The notes below the pieces were generated by a model that was given only the letters and a program-made list of their open reading frames with translations, did no database searches and was not told where the DNA came from. From positions 1-47,135 of IMG/VR virus record IMGVR_UViG_3300023196_001583: 47,135 nt of DNA. One strand, written 5' to 3'. This stretch comes from a virus. This document shows, piece after piece, positions 13,601 to 19,317 of the stretch (position 1 is its first letter; every line of letters begins with the position of its first letter). Position numbers and translations under genes: made by a program.

Positions 13601-16104
13601 AAGAGCTTGCTGCTGGTCAACATGCTAACATTGTCAGCAATTTTGGTGGTGATACTAAATTAGCACTTAAGTACTTAGCCGGACAATGGAAAACCAGGTG
13701 GGCTAACAGTCCTGCTGCAAGAAAAATTTGGGAACCTGATTTCAACTCTACTAAGAGAGATATAACTGAAGCCAGGGACATTGTTCAACGCATTATTAAC
13801 GACCACACCAAGAAGGGTGTGGTCGAAAGCGAAGACAATAGCATGCTTGATCGGGGTATTCTCAAGCAACGTAAGGAGCTTGATGAGGTATTCAAGGAGC
13901 TATACGGGGAGATAAAAGACCCAGAAACTGGTTACGCAATCACTGTAAGCAAGATGGGGTCTTTAATATCGACAGCAAAATTCCAGAATGAGATTCTCCT
14001 AGATTCTGTGTTTAGTGATCAGATAAGCGAGAACAGTAGTGAGACCCACCAATTTTCATTCAGTGGTGACAAGTGGGGTGTTCTATCTGAGTCAGGGTAC
14101 TTCTTTACGGAAGAAATGTATGAAGCAATTCAAAATGCATTCAATAAAACCATAGTTGGGCATTGGAAGTCTCGGGGTAACCCGTTTGATGTAACACTAG
14201 CCATGTTAGCTCAAGCAAGTCAGACCACGAAGACTATGTTGACTGTGGCTAATCCAAGAGCACAATCCAGGAACCCATTAGATGCTACTTATCATGCATT
14301 GGTTAATGGTTGGTTCACTTATGATAGTCTCAGAAAAGCTTACATTGTCTCACTGCATCAAACCAAAAGACAACACTCAAGCAAGATTCAACTGCTTACT
14401 GCATTTCCAGTGCACGCATTAGGATTGGCTGTTAGAGCAGTTGACTGGAAGAAGCGTGGAGCCAAAGGAGGTATTGGCAAGAACTGGGCTGAATTCAAAA
14501 GATCTTTCTTTGACGAGTTTGACGAGAACAATAAAGACCTTTATGAGCTAGGAGACATGCTCCTTAGAGAAGGTGTTCTTTCAAATGACCAGTGGAGGAT
14601 AAATGAAAAGGAAATGCAGGAACTTTCGGCAAGCAAGTGGGATAAAGGATTCAAAGGGAGGGCAGAAAAGATGTCCGGTAAATCAGCTCTGCAAGCCACT
14701 ACTCGTACGATTGATCGTGCGTTTACCACAATAACTGACAATAAGATAATGAACTCCCTGAAGGCTTTGTATCGCATGCCTGATGACATGGTAAAGATTA
14801 TGGGGTATCTAAAGGAAAGGGAGCATGAGATAAGAGCTCGCAAGTTAGGGGAGAATAAAAGCGACTCTCAAATAAGAGCTGAGATGTTAGGCATACAGGA
14901 AACGGCAATAAACAATGTCTTGGAGATGACTACAACTTACAGCCGAATAGGTAGGCTTCCAAAAGCAATTGGTAGTACTCCATTTATCGGGTCCTTTGCT
15001 TCTTGGCAATCTAGTTTTTATAGAGCGACGATAGGTAAGTATCTTACTATCGCTAAGGAATTGAAGAGTGATAACCCAGTCAGAAAGAAACGAGGTTTAA
15101 CTAGACTGGCTTCTGGATTGGCAGCTGACATAGGGATGTCGGTCCTATTACGATCCTTGCTTCCAATGATGATGTTTGACGATGACGAAGAAGTAGAAGC
15201 TTACTTGGAGATGCTTCCAGAGTGGCAAAAAGACCACACCATGGTTGTTTTGAAGTGGGGTGATGAAGGTCCAGAGTTTATTGATCTTTCCATGGTAATG
15301 CCTCACCTGGCTTTCGGGGATATTATTTCAGCTGGATACAGACACACCAAAAGGCACGGTCTTGCTGACGGTTTAATGGCTGCTGTATTTGAAGGATTAG
15401 AACCTTATTTGGATGAAGACGTATATTTAAGTAAGCTTGTGGACGTAACATTTAGAGCAGGTCAGCCAAAATACGCAAAGAAAGTTTATGACTCTCTTGA
15501 TAGCACTTGGCATAAGATGAAGAATTCAATTGACCACGTAACCCTGGGGCTTAGATCAGGAGCAAGAGGACCTTTTGTTCCTGGATTCGTTACGGAATCT
15601 CAGCGGTTTATGGAAGCAATGAAAAATGAGGAAACCAGAACAGGTGTGAAGCGTAGTATGCTTGGAGCTTCAATGCGTTGGCTTGCCGGAGTTGAGATGA
15701 CTAGTGTTGACGCTGAAAGGAAGCTAACCCTGAAGGCTTCAGAGTTTAGGTCCAAACTAAAGGTTATCAAGGACGATTTAAGACGTTCTGGATTTAGCGA
15801 AAACTCCGATACTTTCCGTAGGAAGATGATAAAGTTTCGTGATGATAATGCCATGCTGTATGATGAAATGGGGCGTACAGTTTACGCAGCCAGGAAGCTG
15901 GGATTAAGCCTGGACAATATCCAGGATACACTTAGAACCTGGAACGTACCCAAGGACGACATACAAGCCTTTATCAATAGATCCGATAGGAAACCAGTCT
16001 TTAGCGATAAGACTATTGAAGGGATGTTGGACTCTTCTACTTCTCCAGAAGAAAGAGAAGCCAAGTCTGGCATTTTAAGTGAGTATACAGATGAGCAAAA
16101 ATAG
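4633..16104 (+). CDS. Giant 3,823-aa internal virion/ejection-type protein with HEISH metallopeptidase motif
   Basis: A single uninterrupted frame of 3,823 codons, the largest gene here and about a quarter of the genome. The start at 4633 follows a 40-base gap with a weak GAGAG site. Residues about 315-540 contain Gly/Ala-rich, possibly membrane-seeking stretches. Most of the rest is charged and helical. A zinc-metallopeptidase signature HEISH lies at residues 2587-2591, followed 37 residues later by EATAD (Glu2628), a plausible third zinc ligand as in gluzincin-type peptidases. A basic linker (about 2395-2430) precedes this domain. Near residues 3498-3516 a hydrophobic stretch ends in LLPMMMF. 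T7 gp16 occupies this place and carries a transglycosylase; here a peptidase may replace it for envelope passage or head-protein processing. I looked for but did not find RNA polymerase motifs of the N4 virion type. The peptidase call is good; the ejection role is inferred from position. Confidence 0.7.
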   Translation: MANGFDSASQWERAAEIIRSRDTVPGFNPDLIGPRITRQNKHKVARDFARKIALEGGENSIKPRIMVYDQAGNVHPWEKGAMAALNMDELSPGRGYQGTWDHWFNSKAAGFELRDEGIDPATGKQKESAFYTNEALDKLATSELRKMREQYPDQELDFTDFRNEVRAYALANHYVQPWVEQLQSTIGANVGTEGMFISNHTEGHIEEEDLAALLSTMPKTEHRRFLRALDDVVQEAKKTYKSKTVATAEGIAKGTATIGALPLTIADALAYEKPSGQEDYGKETLEMAKAILGGVRVEGMEEPETSVIGHVGKNLDDTVAPALVHIGSMWTGSAVAGKGAASAAGFINKVFRGKTLAGGVQKGASTADKIAAINSRRNMLKSVESAGKIGSVGYWTAAEYEPMQKELVQMGMDPTSAALTALPASIAIALVERQQFLQATKLADETHSGLVKALHESRKGRLKRRWDDVVDVARQMPRSVAVQTTEEMVQWGIGETTKYLAGLAEGVEYDKTSKDVGDEFVKELIGSGSALAFLSAGMGARGRIGVRRGENQLMKEFMEKRAGEIEVGEVWADSYIQDLEDTLLSQEHIAPEDAATMLGISEQELDDLRDQGILDYETDVNAAIAAENLKEAKRKLAQAGDNIIDQEVAMEEIAAAQAEIEDASITYRREDIYKFATESGTEISPEYDLDLGDVESVLDWLENPSTTHSGMAGVTMSDFDILMPDGTSKTFNLPISRLLDTPTARRAFRKRLLDSERNPSIYKAFGQRLVNLELKEKQAEQFKQKMQPVVDVFMKHVDRDGTLVNEFLQLLEQEPTRSQFNKFLIARNAFNNDGSLNMETPEAQLLTELMESMGTGMVQQWSDDYLQDLGVESTISYQGGGEFLPPHQLMTMDEQNFRGWVLANGGSDGMISTMSREGIINRLLGQTSQRLVATQKKFLVPTNLEKLGINSQDQRNSFIEMLTDGMNEHARNEALKDVKMQVLSMAQLKREGLLDNVAGALVDLEERMKLAKTSEERINIDADIKTLFDQLNRIAERPLDSQFRTIRLDKSGEPIVLQIAEDIGTMPWENYIKIKQAKGEEIPDFLSNELQRMYLRKKFNGEQVPDWLDAQFNPNTAVPDVRPAPIKRYPISEAWIEKVIDRVQAHLDSPEARYLTAAQEDELYEYMYTARRGADPDDVLWAQENLTDFVSKLDKGEKYLPKYRDEWDSSAGEVKRARRMGENFKRLIEDGILEDPDAWSPAMLKYLKLKPEQVQRAVLGYRQRVNSGEVVTDNMLAEVMYQAVTGDGINLDAEVVEQAPKPAPETPDPTFGREQRLNIIGSLEGRNWESIIETEFPGRSIFDLTTSELQGLGNVLDNYKDTISKELESRGLTDEVRKELKEKGKKRTAEENKDYKFINRMKKLFEKLTPDTFVLRDEYEVNWLADIDPDYVAPNHPKHFKGKPTKDGKVRPKIGIIVNGERVDVDHLEDGYDIDNEIVELKSPTRIKTFHAIDLSNPNAPVRTFDVYHGYLESGKIEGVPAVRVYERGEKKPLSLELMDSNMLSFAKAVQSTAHVVYEDLGLTFVGASSTVTPEFRGARSGVKNRAVRKKYMQLRQLMPREIRNHIDSWVSNNTNDDGIKLAMMQYLHDHYYQRKYQENDEPQSWEDVYITLKNDEEYLGGREFKDYRLVRIAVPDSDVRFNWQVYYKDQPQGDLIRSGWASAKAMIWRHWRDNERGNYHYKPDFLNEMNDMLKDNSHFMRQYKSMFTWSDDRNTGAYDAAARERRDTPRRYVNKLLMRPMANLTVIDKGESNNDGENNIPQDPDVSPTLISDEWSKKTDDERKTDMETGVELGVSQLIASNVIDSRDDVLNSTISVSSDGGEAVVTLKDGRHLVVDRTMYGRHGDDAFWFTVNTGLKKGASDSENYIGSATLAGYNLPADWWAATKEFLNDIDSQNFMFDDDGNPLSEKNYEKIHSKIIQRLHEEGYSEFISDEVKAYYASELGESQPQVNNVGVLTKQEHARKFDPVEMDEITAMMDDLILEQIENDEIAENEDDIIDMFDEGFNELFEGWAVQLGLSTEDYLSTFPEKEDALLVTVVDLYHGMYNERYTSRIDEELEVPQEEAEPVDQDEVDAYQVEFNNPENHDLLKLAIGQDERYRNPKNYYEYGDDLYLRTRTGSSKDGTISVGDKMHRNVYVTAPAVLELDVPFSEGGVFVNPQNDNNYALGIVKNVHGVPQETRLYEHRGIGSSKILGWANVYASAGNELSILWGEYVGRTSSSVTVDVSSITPEKVIQFWEQLPDAWKTKVEEGFNKALGYSHGFMHSREDSVASLDGMKNALPMGLTFNRNERAEYLKRLQDSFRDNISETLSELNKAKEGSDSKQQIEEAAPEVESVVQEEAEQIPEEFELAEQQPKRKNRKLKKHATRTSRTEKKDSPPEEGGPMTQQSLFSLESEGRQVVDEDGNAIDLSQYSTEESQQEGEQFTHLEWTNLPGTDRDIDPRAAEDYIPGLKYIGYSEALGAFEYELGGETVWIKHVKFIPYQTGDVEGYGQMEEYDQAREDTGVSATGGMFLNMRLAGGDQVILISDLGMDVSPGGSKTLIHEISHMLQMGGRFDDKMQEFILQTAIEQGRMTGNERWDMIVEATADVLTDAFNQETRQRSKSGVLRKFRNLVRRLGLMWNKVLVNSGHREMNLDYIIDQWFSGKLAGEVKGREQSYLNRLRTVPSRYSRNFYDIIGDASKEVKEARSERQRTKAQGHIRTAQEKLKSIQWADNFIGRPMQWGKGLKHLFKTAMRSHNIDDPLQRNRLTRLTEQKEGFLQEVDDRMQRNFNAMRSIRSKIGIDKLPKAVKQALFEALTDPAARNNLATKLAKEIKDPKELKQVEDLFHEYMKRLDDARQHIDELSKLLLQYVPGINEEMKLEIDKNINVYVTRAYALFNSQDYVDMIRYSERGRELMEKAAEVVLEEDNKSMEEAAKSKAIRDVIGDPNTQASKDYRAYRAQVRKELAAGQHANIVSNFGGDTKLALKYLAGQWKTRWANSPAARKIWEPDFNSTKRDITEARDIVQRIINDHTKKGVVESEDNSMLDRGILKQRKELDEVFKELYGEIKDPETGYAITVSKMGSLISTAKFQNEILLDSVFSDQISENSSETHQFSFSGDKWGVLSESGYFFTEEMYEAIQNAFNKTIVGHWKSRGNPFDVTLAMLAQASQTTKTMLTVANPRAQSRNPLDATYHALVNGWFTYDSLRKAYIVSLHQTKRQHSSKIQLLTAFPVHALGLAVRAVDWKKRGAKGGIGKNWAEFKRSFFDEFDENNKDLYELGDMLLREGVLSNDQWRINEKEMQELSASKWDKGFKGRAEKMSGKSALQATTRTIDRAFTTITDNKIMNSLKALYRMPDDMVKIMGYLKEREHEIRARKLGENKSDSQIRAEMLGIQETAINNVLEMTTTYSRIGRLPKAIGSTPFIGSFASWQSSFYRATIGKYLTIAKELKSDNPVRKKRGLTRLASGLAADIGMSVLLRSLLPMMMFDDDEEVEAYLEMLPEWQKDHTMVVLKWGDEGPEFIDLSMVMPHLAFGDIISAGYRHTKRHGLADGLMAAVFEGLEPYLDEDVYLSKLVDVTFRAGQPKYAKKVYDSLDSTWHKMKNSIDHVTLGLRSGARGPFVPGFVTESQRFMEAMKNEETRTGVKRSMLGASMRWLAGVEMTSVDAERKLTLKASEFRSKLKVIKDDLRRSGFSENSDTFRRKMIKFRDDNAMLYDEMGRTVYAARKLGLSLDNIQDTLRTWNVPKDDIQAFINRSDRKPVFSDKTIEGMLDSSTSPEEREAKSGILSEYTDEQK
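6183..6208. repeat. Intragenic perfect 10-bp stem-loop
   Basis: Arms 6183-6192 and 6199-6208 are perfect inverted repeats around a 6-base loop, inside the 3,823-aa gene. No T-run follows, so it is not a typical terminator. Confidence 0.85.
7269..7295. repeat. Intragenic perfect 10-bp stem-loop
   Basis: Arms 7269-7278 and 7286-7295 pair perfectly around a 7-base loop. It is GC-rich and lies inside the 3,823-aa gene. Confidence 0.85.
10128..10150. repeat. Intragenic perfect 9-bp stem-loop
   Basis: Arms 10128-10136 and 10142-10150 pair perfectly around TGTGT, inside the 3,823-aa gene. Confidence 0.85.
10371..10394. repeat. Intragenic perfect 9-bp stem-loop
   Basis: Arms 10371-10379 (GCTGGCAGG) and 10386-10394 pair perfectly around a 6-base loop, inside the 3,823-aa gene. 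Confidence 0.85.
12323..12344. repeat. Intragenic perfect 9-bp stem-loop
   Basis: Arms 12323-12331 (GAGATCAGG) and 12336-12344 pair perfectly around TTAT. It lies about 50 bases upstream of the HEISH codons. Confidence 0.85.
13800..13825. repeat. Intragenic perfect 10-bp stem-loop
   Basis: Arms 13800-13809 (CGACCACACC) and 13816-13825 pair perfectly around AAGAAG, inside the 3,823-aa gene. Confidence 0.85.
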
Positions 16105-16363
16105 AAGAGCTAAGAAGCTTGATAAGTGGGGGTACTATCTTAATTCAGAAGATACCACAGAGGCTATAGCTCACGGTCATGAGCCCAAATACGTTGCCCG
16201 TGGGGACCGTAAAGAGGGTAAACGAGACTACAAGCTAGATAAAACAGCCCAGAAAACAGAGCTCCTTAAGGCTAAGGGGACTCGTTTGAAGTGGCTTGTG
16301 ATACTAATAGGTTTGGTAATGGGCGGTTTCGCTGCATTCAAAACTGGGATATTTGGAGGTTAA
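16091..16363 (+). CDS. Small basic protein with C-terminal membrane segment (lysis-cassette candidate)
   Basis: A 90-residue protein overlapping the end of the 3,823-aa gene by 14 bases. An in-frame GTG lies upstream at 16079; I prefer the ATG at 16091. The first 60 residues are strongly charged (many Lys, Arg, Asp). Residues about 65-88 form one hydrophobic segment (WLVILIGLVMGGFAAF) ending in GIFGG. It is the first of three consecutive small membrane proteins between virion genes and an HNH gene, a usual place for phage lysis genes. A spanin or holin-accessory role is possible, but no family was recognised. Confidence 0.6.
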   Translation: MSKNRRAKKLDKWGYYLNSEDTTEAIAHGHEPKYVARGDRKEGKRDYKLDKTAQKTELLKAKGTRLKWLVILIGLVMGGFAAFKTGIFGG

Positions 16364-16364
16364 C

Positions 16365-16589
16365 ATGGAAAACATAAAAGCAGTATTAATGGACTTCTTG
16401 AGTTCATTAAAATCGAAGCGTGTTGTGTCTGGATTACTCACGATCCTGTTTATGGCAGCTTGGAACTTTTTTAAGTTAGAGCAATATGGGATCACTGAAG
16501 AAGCGGTTAGTAATCTAGTCATTACGGTGACTGGGCTTATAGTTGCTGACAGCATCTCCAGCGTCAATCCAGATAAGAAACGAGAGTAG
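16365..16589 (+). CDS. Putative holin
   Basis: A 74-residue protein whose ATG at 16365 is preceded by a strong GGAGGT site; a TTG start at 16353 would waste that site. It has a basic N-terminal region (LKSKRVVSG), a hydrophobic segment (LLTILFMAAWNFF), a short polar stretch with GITEE, a second hydrophobic segment (LVITVTGLIVADSI) and a charged tail DKKRE. Two membrane segments, small size and neighbours with membrane segments fit a holin, which forms the lethal membrane hole at lysis. The assignment rests on topology and context. Confidence 0.55.
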   Translation: MENIKAVLMDFLSSLKSKRVVSGLLTILFMAAWNFFKLEQYGITEEAVSNLVITVTGLIVADSISSVNPDKKRE

Positions 16590-16591
16590 AG

Positions 16592-16870
16592 ATGTCTGAA
16601 GAGGTAGTCAAAGAGTTGCAAAAAGTCAGCAGGGATTTAGTTAAGCTAGAGAGTCGTGTAGATAATTTACAGCAGACTATCCGAACTGAGTTACAACCAT
16701 TAAACAAACTGTTCCAAGGGAACGGTAAGCCGAGCCTTGAAGCTCGGCTCTATCACGTAGAACATGAAGTTAAGGAGCAAAGCCAGGCAACCAGCTGGGC
16801 TTTTAAGACTGCATTAGGTGCAGCCTTGGGAGCATTAGTGACTGTTGTACTGTCTTTGATGAAAGCATGA
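16592..16870 (+). CDS. XhlA-like coiled-coil protein with C-terminal anchor
   Basis: A 92-residue protein. Residues 1-45 show heptad-like spacing (VVKELQKVSRDLVKLESRV) predicting coiled coil, and residues about 73-91 form one membrane segment (ALGAALGALVTVVLSLM). This is the layout of the haemolysin XhlA family, accessory cell-lysis proteins in phages. It lies 2 bases after the putative holin. A short inverted repeat (GCCGAG/CTCGGC, about 16728-16748) lies within the gene. Spanin-like or XhlA-like function is inferred. Confidence 0.55.
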   Translation: MSEEVVKELQKVSRDLVKLESRVDNLQQTIRTELQPLNKLFQGNGKPSLEARLYHVEHEVKEQSQATSWAFKTALGAALGALVTVVLSLMKA

Positions 16871-17037
16871 GAATTAGATACATCATACCCAAGACACGTA
16901 AACGAGCCATGATCCGTACCAGCAGCACCGAGGTAGCTTGCCTACTGAAGAGTGTCCTGGAGGATGCCGGATACCAGGAGACTGGGATGGCTGGAATGGT
17001 CAAACACATACTGTTCTGGTGGACTAAGAAGAAATGA
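16867..17037 (+). CDS. Small basic hypothetical protein
   Basis: A 56-residue frame fills the gap between the XhlA-like gene and the HNH gene. It overlaps both by four bases in ATGA joints, the tight coupling used throughout this genome. The sequence begins MRIRYIIPKTRKRAMIR and ends FWWTKKK, so it is very basic with no long hydrophobic segment. The coupling supports translation; the function is unknown. Confidence 0.6.
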   Translation: MRIRYIIPKTRKRAMIRTSSTEVACLLKSVLEDAGYQETGMAGMVKHILFWWTKKK

Positions 17038-17507
17038 ATGACTCTTACGCACAGATGATGCGTGAGGCACTTGAGAAGTATGGATCAGTTAGCAGCAGAG
17101 AGCTTTCGAAGAAACCCGAGTTCAAGGATTGGCCTTTTGACAGAATTATGCAGACCAGGAACAACGTGGTGAACTCTTCACGGGTCTCAAAGTGGGTCAG
17201 AGAAAACCCCAAGAAGAGAATGATGGCACAGGTAAAGTCTAGGTGTAAAAGGAAAAACGTCTTCTTTGATTTGGTTCCAGAAGACGTTGAGATACCTACT
17301 CATTGTCCTGTCTTTGGAATCCCGTTAGATAAACGGGACCCTGACCATCATCCTTCTCTTGATAGGTTTGATAACACCAAGGGCTACACTAAAGACAACG
17401 TGAATGTGATCAGCTTCAGGGCCAACCATCTAAAGAATGATGCCACTATTGAAGAGATTCAGGCTCTTTATACATGGATGAAAGATCAAGAAGATCGTCG
17501 CCAATAG
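17034..17507 (+). CDS. HNH-type homing/phage endonuclease
   Basis: A 157-residue protein. The C-terminal half carries a pattern common in small phage HNH nucleases: Cys91-Pro-Val, then DHHPSLDRFDNTKGY at 104-118 and NVNVISFRANHLKND at 122-136. The PSLDR...KGY...NV.VIS.RAN.LK arrangement is the conserved core. The N-terminal half looks like a DNA-binding extension. It is the last gene of the rightward block and overlaps the opposite-strand nuclease gene tail to tail by 62 bases. It may be a selfish homing enzyme or a recombination/packaging nuclease; most phage HNH genes of the packaging type sit near the terminase, unlike this one. Confidence 0.8.
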   Translation: MNDSYAQMMREALEKYGSVSSRELSKKPEFKDWPFDRIMQTRNNVVNSSRVSKWVRENPKKRMMAQVKSRCKRKNVFFDLVPEDVEIPTHCPVFGIPLDKRDPDHHPSLDRFDNTKGYTKDNVNVISFRANHLKNDATIEEIQALYTWMKDQEDRRQ

Positions 17508-17961
17508 TCCCAAAAACTACGTGGTCAGTGCTTACACGGTATGATTTCTGCACGTATCCATCCCCATAACGCTTGTCTGGCATGTTGAATTCTTCCCAAT
17601 GGGGCCTGGTGGATGAGTAAATAATGGCCACATGAGACATCGAATCATTGAGATTGATGTAGGCGTAAGGCTTGGGGAACGAAAAGTCGAAGCTTCTCTT
17701 GGCACATATGAATAGATCTGGGTAAGGGAAGTCTTCCCTGCATGTCCAGCTGAGCTTCTTGCGGTGCTTTACTTCGATCTTCAGGTTGATGTGAAGATCA
17801 CCATCATCAACGTAGTCCACTCTGTTCCCGCCCTCAGGCATTTCCCCAGAGCAATTGATCGTAGGGCTGAAGCCCTGATCAAACAGGGCCTCAGCGACTG
17901 TCCAGACAGCCTTACGACTCTCCCTCAGGTGGGTTAGAAACTTCTTTCGATTGTCCATCAT
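17446..17961 (-). CDS. Putative PD-(D/E)XK nuclease
   Basis: A 171-residue protein, last gene of the leftward block. The ATG at 17961 has an AAGG site seven bases upstream; a second ATG follows at 17958. The N-terminal part shows a nuclease-like order: Glu24 in a helix, Asp55 in GDLHINL, and Glu63-Val-Lys65 in IEVKHR, matching E...D...ExK of the PD-(D/E)XK fold. The rest is unassigned. It overlaps the gene upstream by 50 bases and the convergent HNH gene by 62 bases. Possible roles are recombination or host-DNA breakdown; the fold call is by motif only. Confidence 0.55.
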   Translation of the reverse strand: MMDNRKKFLTHLRESRKAVWTVAEALFDQGFSPTINCSGEMPEGGNRVDYVDDGDLHINLKIEVKHRKKLSWTCREDFPYPDLFICAKRSFDFSFPKPYAYINLNDSMSHVAIIYSSTRPHWEEFNMPDKRYGDGYVQKSYRVSTDHVVFGTIGDDLLDLSSMYKEPESLQ

Positions 17962-18208
17962 CAAATAACCTTGTTAGAAATATAGGGGTTCGCTCACCTA
18001 CGTAAGCTGAAACAATATTAAATTCAAAAAACTCACGAGCTTCTTCCTCGGTCATATCTTCTGACAGCTTTATGATGACCTTATTGGTATCGTACACGGC
18101 CAGCATAGGAATGCTGGCCCCTTCCGCTAACCCTAAGATGCAATCATCAAAGCCTTCAGCACATACTATTTCAGGGTCTAAAGCTGCTAGTTTATCTCGC
18201 CTGTCCAT
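17912..18208 (-). CDS. Conserved phage protein of unknown function
   Basis: A 98-residue acidic protein starting MDRRDKLAALDPEIVCAEGF, with a good GGGAGG site before the ATG. The pattern (LDPEIV..AEGFDD, then AVYD, EEEAREFFEFN and a VGERTPIFL end) recalls small proteins seen in many phage early regions whose role is unknown. The start overlaps the zinc-finger gene upstream by 17 bases, and the end overlaps the nuclease gene downstream. Confidence 0.65.
   Translation of the reverse strand: MDRRDKLAALDPEIVCAEGFDDCILGLAEGASIPMLAVYDTNKVIIKLSEDMTEEEAREFFEFNIVSAYVGERTPIFLTRLFDDGQSKEVSNPPEGES
18098..18119. repeat. Intragenic perfect 9-bp stem-loop
   Basis: Arms 18098-18106 (GGCCAGCAT) and 18111-18119 pair perfectly around AGGA, inside the 98-aa early gene. 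Confidence 0.85.
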
Positions 18209-18389
18209 CCTTGTCCTCCCTCATTAGATCCATTTTCATTTCCATATAGTTCTCGTAATCCATTTCGTCGGTTACGTTTAACGAACCCTTTCCTCTACAA
18301 ATGCCGCATCTTGATTTGTCTACTGGTCCGTGCTTACCGATCCCAGTTCCCATGCAGCTATTGCATTCATAATCCTCCGGCCTGCTCAT
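18192..18389 (-). CDS. DnaJ-type zinc-finger mini-protein
   Basis: A 65-residue protein with two CxxCxGxG motifs: CNSCMGTG from Cys9 and CGICRGKG from Cys28. This is the zinc-binding repeat of the DnaJ Cys-rich domain, here in one half-set (one zinc expected). A charged Met/Glu-rich tail follows. The ATG is preceded by AAGGAAA. Such stand-alone fingers occur in many phages and may bind protein or nucleic acid; the exact role is unknown. Confidence 0.7.
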   Translation of the reverse strand: MSRPEDYECNSCMGTGIGKHGPVDKSRCGICRGKGSLNVTDEMDYENYMEMKMDLMREDKDGQAR

Positions 18390-18477
18390 TGTATTTCCTT
18401 AATTGGTACAAAAAAAATGCTAATGCCAATGCAAACAGAAAGAACAGCATTGGGCTTTTGACTAAAAAATCAACCAT
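18367..18477 (-). CDS. 36-aa single-pass membrane peptide
   Basis: A short frame whose ATG overlaps the stop of the DUF3310 gene by eight bases and follows GGAGG and GAGG sites. Residues about 9-27 are strongly hydrophobic (PMLFFLFALALAFFLYQL), followed by a basic and polar tail RKYNEQAGGL. Its end overlaps the zinc-finger gene by 23 bases. Tight coupling and a clear membrane segment support a real gene. A longer frame with a start at 18597 is possible but would lie within DUF3310. Confidence 0.6.
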   Translation of the reverse strand: MVDFLVKSPMLFFLFALALAFFLYQLRKYNEQAGGL

Positions 18478-18688
18478 TGACCTCATCCTCCAGGCATTGT
18501 TGGTAAACCTCTTTAAGGTTTTCAATTGCTTTCCTGATGTCCTGAGCCCTGGAATTACCATCTTTACCCCCAGCTCGGCAAATGTATTTAACTGCATTGC
18601 CTTCCCAGAAGTCCAGATCCCAGTCTTTTATAACGTCCCATGGTTGGATCTCATACGCATAATGAACTGGCTTAGTCGGCCTGTCCAT
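18470..18688 (-). CDS. DUF3310 family protein
   Basis: A 72-residue protein with the family pattern HYAYEIQPWDVI, then FWEGNAVKYICRAGGKDG and AQDIRKAIENL. DUF3310 proteins are common in phage DNA-metabolism clusters; a nucleotide-related role has been suggested but is unproven. I place the start at the ATG at 18688, since family members begin about ten residues before the HY motif. An upstream in-frame ATG at 18730 would overlap the resolvase gene much further. The gene lies directly downstream of the resolvase-like nuclease. Confidence 0.8.
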   Translation of the reverse strand: MDRPTKPVHYAYEIQPWDVIKDWDLDFWEGNAVKYICRAGGKDGNSRAQDIRKAIENLKEVYQQCLEDEVNG

Positions 18689-19034
18689 CTTGAAGAGGGT
18701 CTCGCTTATTGAATTCTGTGATTCGGTCACTGATGTCTCCTAAGTCTTCTAAGTACATGACTGCCACAAACCGTTTGTGGTTCTTCTTGTAAATTACGAT
18801 CTGTCTGTCGTGGTATTTCTTATCTGTTTCAGCTTGCTCTAAAGCTTTGTGCAGCTGAAAACGCTCCACAGTCTTTATCTCAAAATGCAAACCAGGCATG
18901 TTGGTGATCAGATCCGCATCGCCCGCAACGCCACAATATTGCTGTGATCTCCTGGCATCGCATCCAAAAAGCCTGGTGAGCTCCTTAGCAGCAGCGAGTT
19001 CGCCCCTGGCACCCTTCCTTCTACTATTGGTCAT
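18672..19034 (-). CDS. Holliday-junction-resolvase-like PD-(D/E)XK nuclease
   Basis: A 120-residue protein with the compact resolvase layout: Glu12 in RGELAAAKEL, then RRSQQYCG, Asp39 and Asp41 in GDADLI, and Glu52-Ile-Lys54 in FEIK. This E...D...ExK order and small size match phage Hjc-like endonucleases that resolve recombination or packaging intermediates. The ATG at 19034 has AGAGGA in front, better than a further-upstream candidate at 19049. It sits two genes after the primase-helicase, so it probably acts on branched replication products before packaging. Confidence 0.75.
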   Translation of the reverse strand: MTNSRRKGARGELAAAKELTRLFGCDARRSQQYCGVAGDADLITNMPGLHFEIKTVERFQLHKALEQAETDKKYHDRQIVIYKKNHKRFVAVMYLEDLGDISDRITEFNKRDPLQDGQAD

Positions 19035-19317
19035 AAAATTCCTCTGCACTCATAGATGAGTTTTCAAAAAGTGTTTTTATTATCGGTACACTGGCTTCGT
19101 AATCAGTCCTGCCGACATATCGCCTGCAAGCTTCTTCCAAAGTCCAAGACTCTTTAATTTGTGTTGAGACCCGGCGAATCCGTTCGTCCATGATCTCAAT
19201 AGCTTCAGGTAACTCCCACCTCAAATGTTCAATGGCCCAATCTTCTAGTGGGTCATCTACATCTGATGTGAGGTACCATTGTTTTAAGCTGGCCTTTACA
19301 TATGATCCTATACGCAT
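19024..19317 (-). CDS. Hypothetical early protein
   Basis: A 97-residue protein whose ATG overlaps the helicase stop in a TGATG joint, so translation is probably coupled. It is acidic and helical with a WTLEEACRRYVG stretch; no motif was recognised. It lies between the helicase and the resolvase-like gene, which suggests a replication or recombination accessory role, but this is inference from position only. Confidence 0.6.
   Translation of the reverse strand: MRIGSYVKASLKQWYLTSDVDDPLEDWAIEHLRWELPEAIEIMDERIRRVSTQIKESWTLEEACRRYVGRTDYEASVPIIKTLFENSSMSAEEFYDQ

Noticed and set aside
4633-16104. N4-type virion RNA polymerase in the giant protein
   Set aside because: The size is suggestive, but I could not see T7/N4 polymerase motifs in the translation; only the HEISH motif was clear.
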